NCBI GenBank assembly: GCA_040385645.1
Contig: JAZKGZ010000010.1
Coordinates: forward strand, 62,001-126,000
From: JANXSS01 sp040385645
Lineage (GTDB): Bacteria > Pseudomonadota > Gammaproteobacteria > Burkholderiales > Burkholderiaceae_D
Length of the DNA: 64,000 nt
Direction of reading: 5' to 3'
Shown here: piece after piece, positions 9,404 through 17,797 of the stretch
Layout: every line of letters starts with the position of its first letter
How positions within the stretch are numbered: the first letter of the stretch is position 1
Notes under the pieces: model-generated
Told to the model about the DNA's origin: nothing
Databases searched by the model: none
What the model saw: only the letters and a program-made list of their open reading frames with translations
Program-made: the position numbers and the translations under genes

Positions 9404-9943
9404 ATACAGCCTCTGCAAACAACACGGTGAATTTGCCTTGGAAAAGAAATTTCAGCCACGGAACGAATCAATTGATACACGAACCGGAGTGATGTTTTCT
9501 AATAATTGTCACGATTGAGATCAATCATGCTGACCGAAAAGCGAACCGTCAATACTTTTAGTTACAAGTAATTGGGAAATCTGTGAACAATTGTGTCTTT
9601 ATTTCCACTGGTCAATTTTCTATCGAGTTTAAGGCTGACCCGCAAGCTCACAGACCAAGAAATTAGGGTCAGAGTCAAATAAAAAATGCTAACGATGGGA
9701 CAAACTAGAAGCGAGGGGGCGTTAGATTATTTAAGAAAAAGGAATAGATGTGCTGCCACGCTAAAAACCTCGTAGCGACAAATAAAAATGGGGAGGTGCA
9801 AAGGACGAAAGCTGCTCAGCGGGTATTTATTCACCTGCGAAAACGATACAGCACTCTCTTTCCAGCTCTCAAAGGCATTGCGCCGATGATTGTGCTGCAA
9901 CGCTAGATGCCGCGGGATTCACAATCCAGCGGCATCCAACTAA
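9404..9943. other. Non-coding stretch between two regulators
   Basis: This 540-base, locally AT-rich region lies upstream of the hrpG-like gene and downstream of the hrpB-like gene. It should contain the hrpG-like promoter. I find no convincing open frame and no PIP box. No terminator with a T-run was found for the hrpB-like gene. Confidence 0.45.
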
Positions 9944-11374
9944 TCAGGCCCGCATTAGCGTCTCGTTCGGCGTTTCTTTAAAATAGGACCGATACGCGCT
10001 CGCAAGAGTCGAGCGGTTAAAAATTCCCCATTTCTGAGCAGCTTCAAAAATACTGGTCATCTTCGATGTTGGATTGAGTAAATCGGCACGGATACGCTCC
10101 ATCCGGCACCGACGAATCAACTCAGTTGGTGAGATGCCTAGATGGGAGCGGAAGACCGATTGCAACGCTCGCTCGGTTACGCCAATCTCGGCCGCTACCT
10201 CCCGAATACACAAATTACGCTCTGAAAGATGATTAACGATATAACGGTAGGCGCGCCGATACTTGGCTGGCAAACGTACTTCGATATCGTCATAAGATGT
10301 CGCACCGGTCGAATAGGCCGGCTTTATCTGCGAACAGATCTCCACCCGCAAGCATTCCATCGCATCGCAGGCATATTTACGATACAGCTGTAGCGATTCC
10401 GTCGTGCGACCCTGTAATTCGGTAAGCTTGGCAAGGCAATAGGCATGCTCGATATCCCAGCGGCGAATAACATGGCTTTGTGCAGCATCACGGATGTGCG
10501 CCATGGTCTGCTCGGCAAAATCCGCCATGTTCGCACTTAAGCTTGCAAGCACCATTTCTAAGCGGGTTTGCCGAACGTAGGTGGAGAGCCCTTCTTCACT
10601 GGCCCACTCCATATGACTTTTCAAAAATGGAATCACGGAGCGGTCTGCAGTGCTTAATTTAATCAGCGAAAGCAAAAGATTAAGCTGGCCTTCCAAAAGC
10701 GGTAAGCTTTTGCAACGTCCTAACAGCAGGGTGATGGCATCGTTCAGCACGGCTACAGACGATGACGTATGCGCGTGATGATTCGGCTGACGCCAGAAAA
10801 TATGGTCGTTCAAGCCGTGGGACTGTCGCAAATAATGCTTTACTTTGATGTCCAGCGTAATTGCTTCGACTACGATCTCCATACGCTCGTCGGCGAGTAA
10901 GTCGACATGCTCCATTACCTTTTGCATCGCAGCCTCGGCCAACAGCTGTTGACCAAGGGCATGATGCGAATAAGCAAGGCCAACCCACGCCTCAATGCGA
11001 TCGCGATCGCTCGCGTGGCCATCTTCGCAAATACGGCTGAGGCAGCTCTGTGCAGTACCAAAACGACGATGAAAAAGCGCTTGCCAGCCCGAATTCCGGC
11101 AAGAAAGAAGCCGCAACTCATCGCGAGAGTGGACGAAGTGTCGCTGCGCCTTTTGCAACAACGACTCGGCTTCTTCGTGCCAATCCATAGCTAATAACAA
11201 GTCCGCTTCCGCCTGCATACAATGCATGTGATGTTTCGGCGTGCCATTCGGACTATCGCTCTGGCGCTGACATCCGGTCAGCGCATGACGTATCTTGTTG
11301 TTGAATACGTCGGCATAGTAGGTAGGCAGTTCAAGCTCATGACGTAACGCGGACAATGCAAAAAAATACAACAT
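9944..11374 (-). CDS. hrpB: HrpB/HrpX-like AraC-family activator of the T3SS
   Basis: The protein is 476 residues, the same size as HrpX (476) and HrpB (477). Residues about 370-476 form an AraC-type double helix-turn-helix: IREVAAEIGVTERALQSVF, then GISPTELIRRCRMERIRADL and WGIFNRSTLASAYRSYF. The WGI.NRSTL.. YR string is typical of HrpB/HrpX rather than sugar-type AraC proteins. The long N-terminal part is helical, with TPR-like segments (AEADLLLAMDWHEEAESLLQ, RIEAWVGLAYSHHALGQQLL). HrpB/HrpX bind the PIP or hrpII box (TTCG-N16-TTCG) and activate T3SS and effector genes; three such boxes occur at 13-27 kb. GAAGG precedes the ATG. That it controls this T3SS is inferred from family and context. 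Confidence 0.8.
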   Translation of the reverse strand: MLYFFALSALRHELELPTYYADVFNNKIRHALTGCQRQSDSPNGTPKHHMHCMQAEADLLLAMDWHEEAESLLQKAQRHFVHSRDELRLLSCRNSGWQALFHRRFGTAQSCLSRICEDGHASDRDRIEAWVGLAYSHHALGQQLLAEAAMQKVMEHVDLLADERMEIVVEAITLDIKVKHYLRQSHGLNDHIFWRQPNHHAHTSSSVAVLNDAITLLLGRCKSLPLLEGQLNLLLSLIKLSTADRSVIPFLKSHMEWASEEGLSTYVRQTRLEMVLASLSANMADFAEQTMAHIRDAAQSHVIRRWDIEHAYCLAKLTELQGRTTESLQLYRKYACDAMECLRVEICSQIKPAYSTGATSYDDIEVRLPAKYRRAYRYIVNHLSERNLCIREVAAEIGVTERALQSVFRSHLGISPTELIRRCRMERIRADLLNPTSKMTSIFEAAQKWGIFNRSTLASAYRSYFKETPNETLMRA

Positions 11375-11844
11375 GTCGTGCCTTCGGAATAGTGTTCAGT
11401 GTCTCAAATGGGAAGTGAATCTGCCATTCTTCTGTGGCTTCGTTTCGTCAACCCGGCTCTGACTCTGATCGTCACAAAGTTTTATGGGGAAAACATTAAT
11501 TATTAGCAGTTTTAGGGTAAAAGCATTGACAATTTGAAGATTGACGCACGCTTTTAGTAGAAAATCAAAAAGCTTCAACGACAAAGGCTGCCAAGATTGT
11601 TTGGCCATGTCAATCTACACGTGCCCTAAATTGGTCATTTACGGAAAAACAAATTTGCCGCGCGTCGGATTGTACAGGTTGTTTGGTCTGGTTTGATATT
11701 CAAGCTAGGCGATGATGAAAATCCCGACAAAGGCCCAAAAAAAGATCTAACAAGGATTTGAGCAACGGCAAGTCTGAGACTATAACGCCTTTGCATGACA
11801 ACAGCATTGCAAAAGCTCAGTATGGCAAGGCCGCAGGATTACTA
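11375..11844. other. Intergenic region upstream of the hrpB-like gene
   Basis: This stretch is 470 bases and AT-rich. It lies between the start of the hrpB-like gene and the stop of the TPR/NTF2-like gene on the same strand, so the hrpB-like promoter is expected here. A 70-codon frame on the minus strand has no ribosome site or recognisable protein pattern. No PIP box is present. Confidence 0.45.
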
Positions 11845-12864
11845 CTAGCCGTCCGATTTTTCTTGAACAATTTTCCAGGTCCCGTTTTGATTTTTGAGCG
11901 TCAGGACTTTCCGCGCTTTTGAAGAAAGTTTGCCGGCAACATACACTTGTTGAAAATTCACAAGCGCGGTTTTGTCTTCGATGACTACACTTGGGGAAAG
12001 CACTTGAACTTCAATCTGCTCTTTGCCATCGATCCTGGAGCGCCGCATTTTTTTCCAAGCTTCACGACTCTCACCATTCGGTGTGCGGAAATCATCGGCG
12101 TACAACGATAAATAGGTATCGATATCTTTCGTACTCCATGCTTTTACCCATTCACCAACTACGGCGAGCACGCGCTCTCGCTCGGCTTGCGTGCCTTGCC
12201 CGGCATTATTGCTCGCGGGAGAGTTCGCAGTCGTTTTTGTTGCCGCCTGGATTGCCGGCATTGCAGTAACTGGCGCATTCTTCGCCATTGCCGCCGTTGC
12301 GCCATTGGTACCCGTCGCACTAGCTGTCATCGATTCGCGAGCCGGCAAACCAAGAGTCTGGCGGACCGACTTTAACTTAAGTTTAAGACTGGAACTATCG
12401 GATTCATTTTTGGCTGCATCCGAGTAAGCTTGCAAAGCAGACTGTAAATATACGTCACCAAGATTTTCGTGCGCCGTTGCATATTTAGGATTGAGCTTCA
12501 ACGCGGTATCTAGCGCTAGGCGCGCCTTGGCATACTGCCCTTCAGTCGCGAAAAGCACTGCAAGATTGTTATAAGGTTCAGGATAATCGGGATGATCGAC
12601 AGTGAGTTTTGAAAAAATATCGATCGCCTCGATTGTTTTTTTCTGTTCGCTTAAGATCAGTCCCTTAACGAAACGCAAACCCGGATCATTCTGGCGTCTC
12701 TCCAAACCTTTGTTTGCCTGGACCAATGCTTCAGGTAGCTTTCCGTCTCGCATCAACGCTTTTACGACTTGGACGTCCTCGGCGAATGCGCTTGCGCATG
12801 TGAGCAACACGGCAGCTGCCAGAATTTTTTTCATTAAATAACGGTGACCAACATGAGCGTTCAT
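11845..12864 (-). CDS. Exported TPR protein with C-terminal NTF2/SnoaL-like domain
   Basis: A 339-residue protein with a signal peptide (MKKILAAAVLLTCASAFAEDV after about 10 extra N-terminal residues). Residues about 35-150 hold TPR-like repeats (DPGLRFVKGLILSEQKKTIEAIDIF, PEPYNNLAVLFATEGQYAKARLALD, ATAHENLGDVYLQSA). A low-complexity Ala/Thr/Asn linker follows, then an NTF2-like domain from about 225 (VVGEWVKAWSTKDIDTYLSLYADDF to KNQNGTWKIVQEKSDG). Proteins of this build are common in Burkholderiales and sometimes accompany cell-wall enzymes; the role is unknown. The ATG at 12864 has GGAG seven bases upstream and is preferred to the internal ATG at 12834. It reads away from the T3SS and there is no sign that it belongs to it. 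Confidence 0.75.
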   Translation of the reverse strand: MNAHVGHRYLMKKILAAAVLLTCASAFAEDVQVVKALMRDGKLPEALVQANKGLERRQNDPGLRFVKGLILSEQKKTIEAIDIFSKLTVDHPDYPEPYNNLAVLFATEGQYAKARLALDTALKLNPKYATAHENLGDVYLQSALQAYSDAAKNESDSSSLKLKLKSVRQTLGLPARESMTASATGTNGATAAMAKNAPVTAMPAIQAATKTTANSPASNNAGQGTQAERERVLAVVGEWVKAWSTKDIDTYLSLYADDFRTPNGESREAWKKMRRSRIDGKEQIEVQVLSPSVVIEDKTALVNFQQVYVAGKLSSKARKVLTLKNQNGTWKIVQEKSDG

Positions 12865-13192
12865 AGACTGACTCCAGAAATTTTGGCCCGACAGCGGAAC
12901 CGAACTTATAGGCAGCTATTGTGCACCAAGCGGTTGCCGAGGCAAATGTTTTCCTTAAGCAATGATGTGTAGCGGCGAAATAAAAATAGTCAACCTTGCG
13001 CAGTGTTGCCTATGAACGCAAACTAAGGCACGCTATCGTTCGAAAATTGCTATCAACGAGAGTGCGCAAAGCGAAAGCAAACCAGAAAAGCGTAAAGATG
13101 CAAGACAAAAGGCCACTAGGCTAATAAAACTGCTCCAAATAAACATTATTTTCAACGTGCTTGAGAGCATGAAAAATGCGGTTGTAGAGCGG
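12865..13192. other. Intergenic region upstream of divergent genes
   Basis: This stretch lies between the TPR gene and the first PIP box of the T3SS region. It is AT-rich with no open frame longer than a few codons that looks coding. It should hold the promoter of the TPR gene on the minus strand. Confidence 0.4.
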
Positions 13193-13256
13193 TTCGTTTC
13201 TGCGGTACCTGCTTCGGCTTCTAACCAAATCGCATAGGGCTTCTCATAAATAATGT
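13193..13256 (+). promoter_or_regulatory. PIP (hrpII) box with -10 element
   Basis: TTCG at 13193-13196 and TTCG at 13213-13216 are separated by exactly 16 bases, in the extended form TTCGT-N15-TTCGG. A YANNNT element (TAATGT) starts at 13251, 33 bases after the second half, one base beyond the usual 30-32. It lies about 40 bases before the start at 13297, on the coding strand. The consensus is that of HrpB/HrpX targets. Confidence 0.72.
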
Positions 13257-13296
13257 CAAAACGATATGAAACTTGGCACTATGTAAAGGAAATTAC

Positions 13297-13665
13297 ATGA
13301 GCAAAGCCTGGAGCGTGAACCGACCTGGTAACGGCGTGACGCAACTGGATACGTCTCCCAACTGCCGCGACAATGTACATGACGCGGAAAAAATGCCTAA
13401 AGCCGATGTTCGCAGCGGCACTGTTGTCAGGCTGAGTCCGGTTCAAAAAGAATTTTGGGAAAATTTTCAGAGTCGACGCGGTCACCCAGCCAACTGCACA
13501 GGTACGACGATTGTGGCAGGTAGCTTTACCCAGATCTTAGCAAGCGATCCAGGCATTAAAACACCGACGAAAGAGTCGACGAATACGAGTATGGCGTCCG
13601 GGAAGCCGATGGCAACCGACAAAATAAGTGCGTTTAAACTTCAGCGGCTAGCCTCAAAGTCATAA
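13297..13665 (+). CDS. Unrecognised small protein, candidate T3SS substrate
   Basis: A 122-residue protein with no family I recognise. It is hydrophilic, with Ser/Thr/Pro/Lys-rich ends and no signal peptide or membrane segment; the centre has one more ordered-looking stretch (VVRLSPVQKEFWENF). The ATG at 13297 has AAGGA six bases upstream, while a TTG at 13273 has none. A PIP box lies about 80 bases upstream, and a CesT-like chaperone gene follows 165 bases downstream on the same strand. PIP control plus a neighbouring chaperone makes a secreted effector or accessory secreted protein plausible. The alternative is a T3SS regulator or structural accessory. Function not assigned. Confidence 0.6.
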   Translation: MSKAWSVNRPGNGVTQLDTSPNCRDNVHDAEKMPKADVRSGTVVRLSPVQKEFWENFQSRRGHPANCTGTTIVAGSFTQILASDPGIKTPTKESTNTSMASGKPMATDKISAFKLQRLASKS

Positions 13666-13829
13666 AAATTGCCTGCGAACCGCGTAATTCGCTACATTGT
13701 TTCGTGATTTGACATTGCAAATAACATCTTTTCATTACAATAGAACACACAAATCGACACCCGATAACTGCAGCTGATTTATTGGCGCGTGGCTGCCGGT
13801 AACGACCAATAACCTCCTAAAGGAACGTG

Positions 13830-14273
13830 ATGACCGCAGTCTTGCAGGTATCCAGAAAAAACGAATCCGCTATGACAGGTGATCAACTCCTGCATGAGAT
13901 GCTCATTTCTACGGCTCGCGAATTGGGATTTTCCAAAAAGCAGTCGCAGGAAGCGGCGGAGGCCGGTTCGATGAAGGTGGATGGCGTGAAAATTACCGTC
14001 ACTTGCCTGGAGACCGATGCGCAGAAAGACGCAATTATCGTTGCCAAGCTTGCCGTACCAACAGAAGGGGATGCAATTCGGCAGCTTCTGGAAATCAACC
14101 TCATTGCAGCGATCGCCATGCGTTCCACGATTGCAATCGACTGTGATGGCGAAGCGATCTTGCTTGCTCTTGTGCCGATTGCTAGTGCGACGCCAACATC
14201 GTTTGCGCACCATATTGGTCAGATGGCATTGTTTGCCAACACGTTGGAGTGCCAATTGGCGAAGCATGCATGA
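13830..14273 (+). CDS. CesT-like type III secretion chaperone
   Basis: A 147-residue small acidic protein. The order is an N-terminal helix (GDQLLHEMLISTARELGF), strands (GVKITVTCLETDAQKDAIIVAKLAVP), a hydrophobic helix (QLLEINLIAAIAMRSTIAID), a strand pair (GEAILLALVPI) and a C-terminal helix (FAHHIGQMALFANTLECQL). This is the helix-strand layout of the CesT/Tir chaperone family, class I T3SS chaperones that keep effectors unfolded. AAAGGAA precedes ATG 13830 at good spacing; a GTG one codon earlier is too close to it. The likely client is the product of the gene just upstream. A strong terminator follows, so the pair could form a two-gene unit under the PIP box at 13193. Confidence 0.66.
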   Translation: MTAVLQVSRKNESAMTGDQLLHEMLISTARELGFSKKQSQEAAEAGSMKVDGVKITVTCLETDAQKDAIIVAKLAVPTEGDAIRQLLEINLIAAIAMRSTIAIDCDGEAILLALVPIASATPTSFAHHIGQMALFANTLECQLAKHA

Positions 14274-14330
14274 TGGTGCAGGGTTTAACACTGCATCTGC
14301 GTATTGTTTTCGTAATACTATTTAATTGTG

Positions 14331-14362
14331 TGGATGTGCCTACCGCAGGCGCATCCATTTTT
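14331..14362 (+). terminator. Rho-independent terminator
   Basis: TGGATG-T-GCCT pairs with AGGC-G-CATCCA around a 5-base loop (one T-G wobble, 11 pairs), directly followed by five T. It ends the chaperone transcript before the sctC promoter. Confidence 0.9.
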
Positions 14363-14515
14363 CGTCGCGTGAAAAATTCAAATATTGCATTTAGCGTTCC
14401 TCAAAGATTTCCCGCAAGTACACTAATGCCAAGTGACAATCGATATCTATATTTGCGGTAACGCAAAGACACATTCAAATTTTGAGTGTTTAAAAGACAT
14501 CTTTCGTTCGGGCGG

Positions 14516-14577
14516 TTCGTTCAAAGTGATGTTGCTTCGCATATTCATAGTGGCTTTGTCGTAAGACTTTCCATACT
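14516..14577 (+). promoter_or_regulatory. PIP (hrpII) box and -10 of the sctC operon
   Basis: TTCG at 14516-14519 and at 14536-14539 are separated by exactly 16 bases (TTCGT-N15-TTCGC). After 31 bases comes CATACT at 14572-14577, which fits YANNNT. Box sequence, spacing and orientation all match the known HrpX/HrpB target consensus. The start of sctC is 57 bases further on. Confidence 0.88.
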
Positions 14578-14634
14578 GAGTGCGTCGTGACTAAAGAACG
14601 ATGGGTTTTTCTTGCATCTAGAGGTGGGAATTAA

Positions 14635-16455
14635 ATGCGCATCACATCCTGTTCACCGAAACGTATAGTCGTTGCGCTGGCGAGTTTGTTTTTGTTGACT
14701 CAACTGGCTCAGCCTGCTCTGGCTGTAGACCTGCCAAAAAAACAATTTGTTTATAAAGCCGATTCTCGGAAGTTGCCCGAAGTGTTGCAAGACCTTGCAT
14801 CGACATTGCAAGTGCCGCTGGTCGTGGCTGAAGGTGTGGACGGCACGGTAAACGGCAAATTCGATTTGACCGCGCCATCATTTCTCGATCTGATGAGCAG
14901 CGCCTACGGGCTGACCTGGTATTTCGACGGCACCGTGCTGTTCGTCTACCCGGCCCGGGCGAACCAAAGCAAAGTATTGTTTTTGCGCGATTTTAGCGCC
15001 GACCGGATCGAACGCCTCTTGCAATCATTACGGCTAGGCGACAAACGCTATCCACTACGCTACGACGCAAAAGAGAAAACTTTAGTGGTGTCAGGCCCTC
15101 CACGGCACCTGGAGTTGGTTGATTCGATGGTGGACGCAATCGCGCAACGGGGTCAGGAAGAAGGTCGTCGTGTCGTGAAAGTATTTCCGCTACGTTATGC
15201 CGCTGCCAACGACCAGACCATCGGCGGAGCCACTGTCAAAGGCATGGTGTCGATGCTAAATGAAGTCTATGGCAACGCTTCCAAGGGAACGAATTCGCCG
15301 GCAGCCAATACAAACGCTACCGAACTTGCAGCGATGTCGCCTTTGGGAGGCGTCCTGGGCATCGGTGCCGAATCGCTGGCGACGAATGGCCGTTATGGCG
15401 AGCGAACCGACAAGCCGTTCGAAAACGCAGCGTCTGCCTTCTCGCTTAATTCGCCAAAACGGCCAGGCTCCGATCAGCCGGGCTCGAGAACGGCAACCAA
15501 CATCAGCTTGGTGCCGTTGGATGACGATCGTCCGGTTTTCACCTCCGACGACGCCAACAATTCCGTGATCGTGATGGGTCTGCCGCATCGCATGTCGGTG
15601 TACGGCGATCTGATCAAACAGCTCGATGTCGCTTCGGATCTGATTGAATTGGAAGCAATGATCATTGATGTGCGCCACGACGATGCTGCCTCGATCGGCG
15701 TGAACTGGACTGCCAAGGGGCGCACTACCGAAGCCAGCGTCAGCGGTATTCCATCGTTGGCCGCTGCTGCCGGTAGCGTCTTTCAGCTAACGACGCTGTC
15801 TTCCGATTTGAGCCGCCAGTTATTATTGCAGGTCAACGCATTGCAGCAGCAGGGTCGTGCCCGCGTCGTTGCCCGCCCACGGGTGGTCGGCATGTCGAAT
15901 CGGCTGGCTACGATGAAAGACACGCGCTCCGCTTCGATTCGTGTAGCAGGCAATCTGAGCAGCAGCCTCTATTCGATCGAAACCGGCACGGAAATTTCGG
16001 TGATCCCGCGCAAAGTGCTGATCGATGGCACCCATGCGATCAAGCTCGCATTATCGATCCAGGATGGCAGTTTCGATGCCAATACGGTAGATGCGATTCC
16101 GATCGTCAAGCGTACAGGTATTTCCACTGAAGCTTATGTGGGCGAAGGCGAAGGATTGCTGATCGGCGGCATCTCTTCGGAAAGCGATAGCAATACCCAG
16201 TCAGGGCTGCCGGGTTTATCCAAGATTCCGCTGTTCGGCGCACTGTTCCGCACTACAGAAGATCAGGCATCCCGGCGCGAGCGCTTGTTTTTGATTACCC
16301 CAAGAATTCTGACATTGGCTCGTAAAGTAGTCAGAGCAGAGCCGGTTTCTTACCAGCCTGAGCAGCCGTCGGCGTTTGAACAAGGGTCTGGCGTCGCACG
16401 GATTCGGGCGACCGATGGCGCAACCAACACTTTTAAATCTGCAAAAACGAAATGA
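14635..16455 (+). CDS. sctC: T3SS outer-membrane secretin SctC (HrcC)
   Basis: A 606-residue protein; Xanthomonas HrcC is close to this size. A signal peptide ends near AQPALA (residue 30). N0/N1-type ring domains follow (FVYKADSRKLPEVLQDLAST, KVFPLRYAAANDQTI). The C-terminal secretin domain has the typical VARPRVV, a beta-barrel gate region with GTEISVIPR and the closing YVGEGEGLLIGGI with GLSKIPLFGALFR. It forms the 12-16-fold gated channel in the outer membrane. It is the first gene of a long operon behind a PIP box, and its stop codon overlaps the start of sctD (ATGA). A GAGGTGGGAA ribosome site precedes the ATG. Confidence 0.95.
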   Translation: MRITSCSPKRIVVALASLFLLTQLAQPALAVDLPKKQFVYKADSRKLPEVLQDLASTLQVPLVVAEGVDGTVNGKFDLTAPSFLDLMSSAYGLTWYFDGTVLFVYPARANQSKVLFLRDFSADRIERLLQSLRLGDKRYPLRYDAKEKTLVVSGPPRHLELVDSMVDAIAQRGQEEGRRVVKVFPLRYAAANDQTIGGATVKGMVSMLNEVYGNASKGTNSPAANTNATELAAMSPLGGVLGIGAESLATNGRYGERTDKPFENAASAFSLNSPKRPGSDQPGSRTATNISLVPLDDDRPVFTSDDANNSVIVMGLPHRMSVYGDLIKQLDVASDLIELEAMIIDVRHDDAASIGVNWTAKGRTTEASVSGIPSLAAAAGSVFQLTTLSSDLSRQLLLQVNALQQQGRARVVARPRVVGMSNRLATMKDTRSASIRVAGNLSSSLYSIETGTEISVIPRKVLIDGTHAIKLALSIQDGSFDANTVDAIPIVKRTGISTEAYVGEGEGLLIGGISSESDSNTQSGLPGLSKIPLFGALFRTTEDQASRRERLFLITPRILTLARKVVRAEPVSYQPEQPSAFEQGSGVARIRATDGATNTFKSAKTK

Positions 16456-17399
16456 ATCATTCGTCGCAACAATTACAAATTCGCATATTGACGGGTATGC
16501 ATGCCGGTGCGGCGCTATTCTTGAGTCAAGGTAGTTACGAAATTGGTACGGATCTGGAATGCGATGTTGTTATCTCAGACTGGCCTTTCGAACATACCGG
16601 TTTTACGATCAGTGAAGACGAGCCGGACGAATTTAGTATCACCTTTGACGATGAGCAGCTGGCAGCACCTTTCGGTGTGAACGAGCCCCAGCAGATCGGT
16701 GATGTCGTAATCGTGGCGTGCAAAGTCGGTGATGAAGCAAACCGGCCAAGCGACTTGCAGTTACTGACGCAAATGTTGGCGCCGGTAATAACGGTTCCGG
16801 CAAGGCGGCAACGAATTGGTGGTTGGGTAATCGGTGGGGTGTGTGCGGTAGTAATAACGGTGTCGGCTTTCACCTTGCAAAGCAGCCGCTCGGTAGCGGC
16901 AACCAAGGTGAAAAACCAAAATGAAAGTCCGGCAGTACAGGTTCGAGAGGCATTACAGAATTTGAAATACCCAGGGCTTCGGGTAACGGTCGAAGGTGAA
17001 AACGTGATCGTGGCGGGGTTGGTAAAAAACCTGACGGATCGTAAAAACTTGGCGATGCAGTTGCAGTCCCTGAAGACAGAAAAGATCGTGCATCGGTATG
17101 CAGTAGAGAGCGAGATAGCAGCGGCAATCAGTGATGCAATTGCTTATCCGGGAATCACGGTTGCACACACTGGCGGCGGAAAGTTCGAGATTCGCGGTGA
17201 GGTGCCACAAAAGGTTCGCGACCGCGTCAATTTGAACCGGTTAAAGACTGATCTAGGTGCGGTGGTGTCGGAAATCAGTTTCAGGGATGTAAAGGTTGCA
17301 GCAGTTAGGCCGGTAGAGCCAGAAATTCTGCAAAGCGTTGAAGGGTACGAATTTAGACGCGCGGCAGACGGTGCTAGATATTTTAATGAAAAGCAGTAG
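16452..17399 (+). CDS. sctD: T3SS inner-membrane ring protein SctD (HrpD5/HrpW type)
   Basis: A 315-residue protein of the length expected for Xanthomonas HrpD5. Residues about 8-90 form the cytoplasmic FHA-like domain (RILTGMHAGAALFL, YEIGTDLECDVVI). One transmembrane helix spans about 122-143 (GGWVIGGVCAVVITVSAF). The periplasmic part has the BON/ring-building repeats (YPGLRVTVEGENVIVAGLV, GGGKFEIRGEVP). SctD makes the outer of the two inner-membrane rings and connects to the secretin. It is translationally coupled to sctC through ATGA. Confidence 0.88.
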   Translation: MNHSSQQLQIRILTGMHAGAALFLSQGSYEIGTDLECDVVISDWPFEHTGFTISEDEPDEFSITFDDEQLAAPFGVNEPQQIGDVVIVACKVGDEANRPSDLQLLTQMLAPVITVPARRQRIGGWVIGGVCAVVITVSAFTLQSSRSVAATKVKNQNESPAVQVREALQNLKYPGLRVTVEGENVIVAGLVKNLTDRKNLAMQLQSLKTEKIVHRYAVESEIAAAISDAIAYPGITVAHTGGGKFEIRGEVPQKVRDRVNLNRLKTDLGAVVSEISFRDVKVAAVRPVEPEILQSVEGYEFRRAADGARYFNEKQ

Positions 17400-17461
17400 T
17401 TAGTAAAGTTAGTAGATGGCAATTATTGACGTGGTCTATAAAATATTTGTGGAGATAGAAA

Positions 17462-17743
17462 ATGGCAATCACGAGCGTACGCCCAAGCACTCCGGTCACT
17501 ACTACAAAGCCGACGGAAAAGCCCGACGCTACCTCGGGTGATACGACACTGCCGCTAAATACGGCTGACGCTACGCCTGCTACTCCGGCTGCTTCTGGTC
17601 CTACGGTGATGCAGCAAATAATGAAGTATATGGACGGCCAGGCGATGAGTGCTTTTCAAGACGCTCAGGCCGAAGCAAAAAAAGAAGACCAAGAATTTGA
17701 AGATGAAATGAAGGAAGAGGATGCGCGAAACGGCGTTGAGTAA
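17462..17743 (+). CDS. Small unrecognised T3SS-operon protein
   Basis: A 93-residue protein with two halves. The first 50 residues are Thr/Pro/Ala/Ser-rich and surely disordered; the rest is a charged helix (QQIMKYMDGQAMSAFQDAQAEA then an acidic tail KKEDQEFEDEMKEEDARN). GGAG precedes the ATG at good spacing. I do not recognise it. It sits between sctD and the hrpD6-like gene, where Ralstonia and Xanthomonas clusters also carry small poorly conserved genes. A secreted early substrate or a chaperone/co-factor for the pilin are both possible. It is real on the grounds of ribosome site, spacing and operon context. Confidence 0.7.
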   Translation: MAITSVRPSTPVTTTKPTEKPDATSGDTTLPLNTADATPATPAASGPTVMQQIMKYMDGQAMSAFQDAQAEAKKEDQEFEDEMKEEDARNGVE

Positions 17744-17797
17744 CAAGCGCTTTTCCCAAAGTTCTAGTAGTCGCTGCATAAAATCCAAGGAACGACA

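Noticed and set aside
9668..11470. GGTCAGAGTCA (9668-9678) and its near inverse TGACTCTGATC (11460-11470) flank the hrpB-like gene, like ends of a mobile unit.
   Set aside because: Only 11 bases with one mismatch. In two flanks of about 500 bases such a pair is expected by chance, and no transposase or target duplication is seen.
11396..11608. A 70-codon minus-strand frame upstream of the hrpB-like gene.
   Set aside because: No ribosome site, no recognisable pattern; lies where the hrpB-like promoter is expected.
13688..13704. Two TTCG motifs upstream of the chaperone gene, resembling a fourth PIP box.
   Set aside because: They are 13 bases apart start to start instead of 20, and no YANNNT follows at the right distance.
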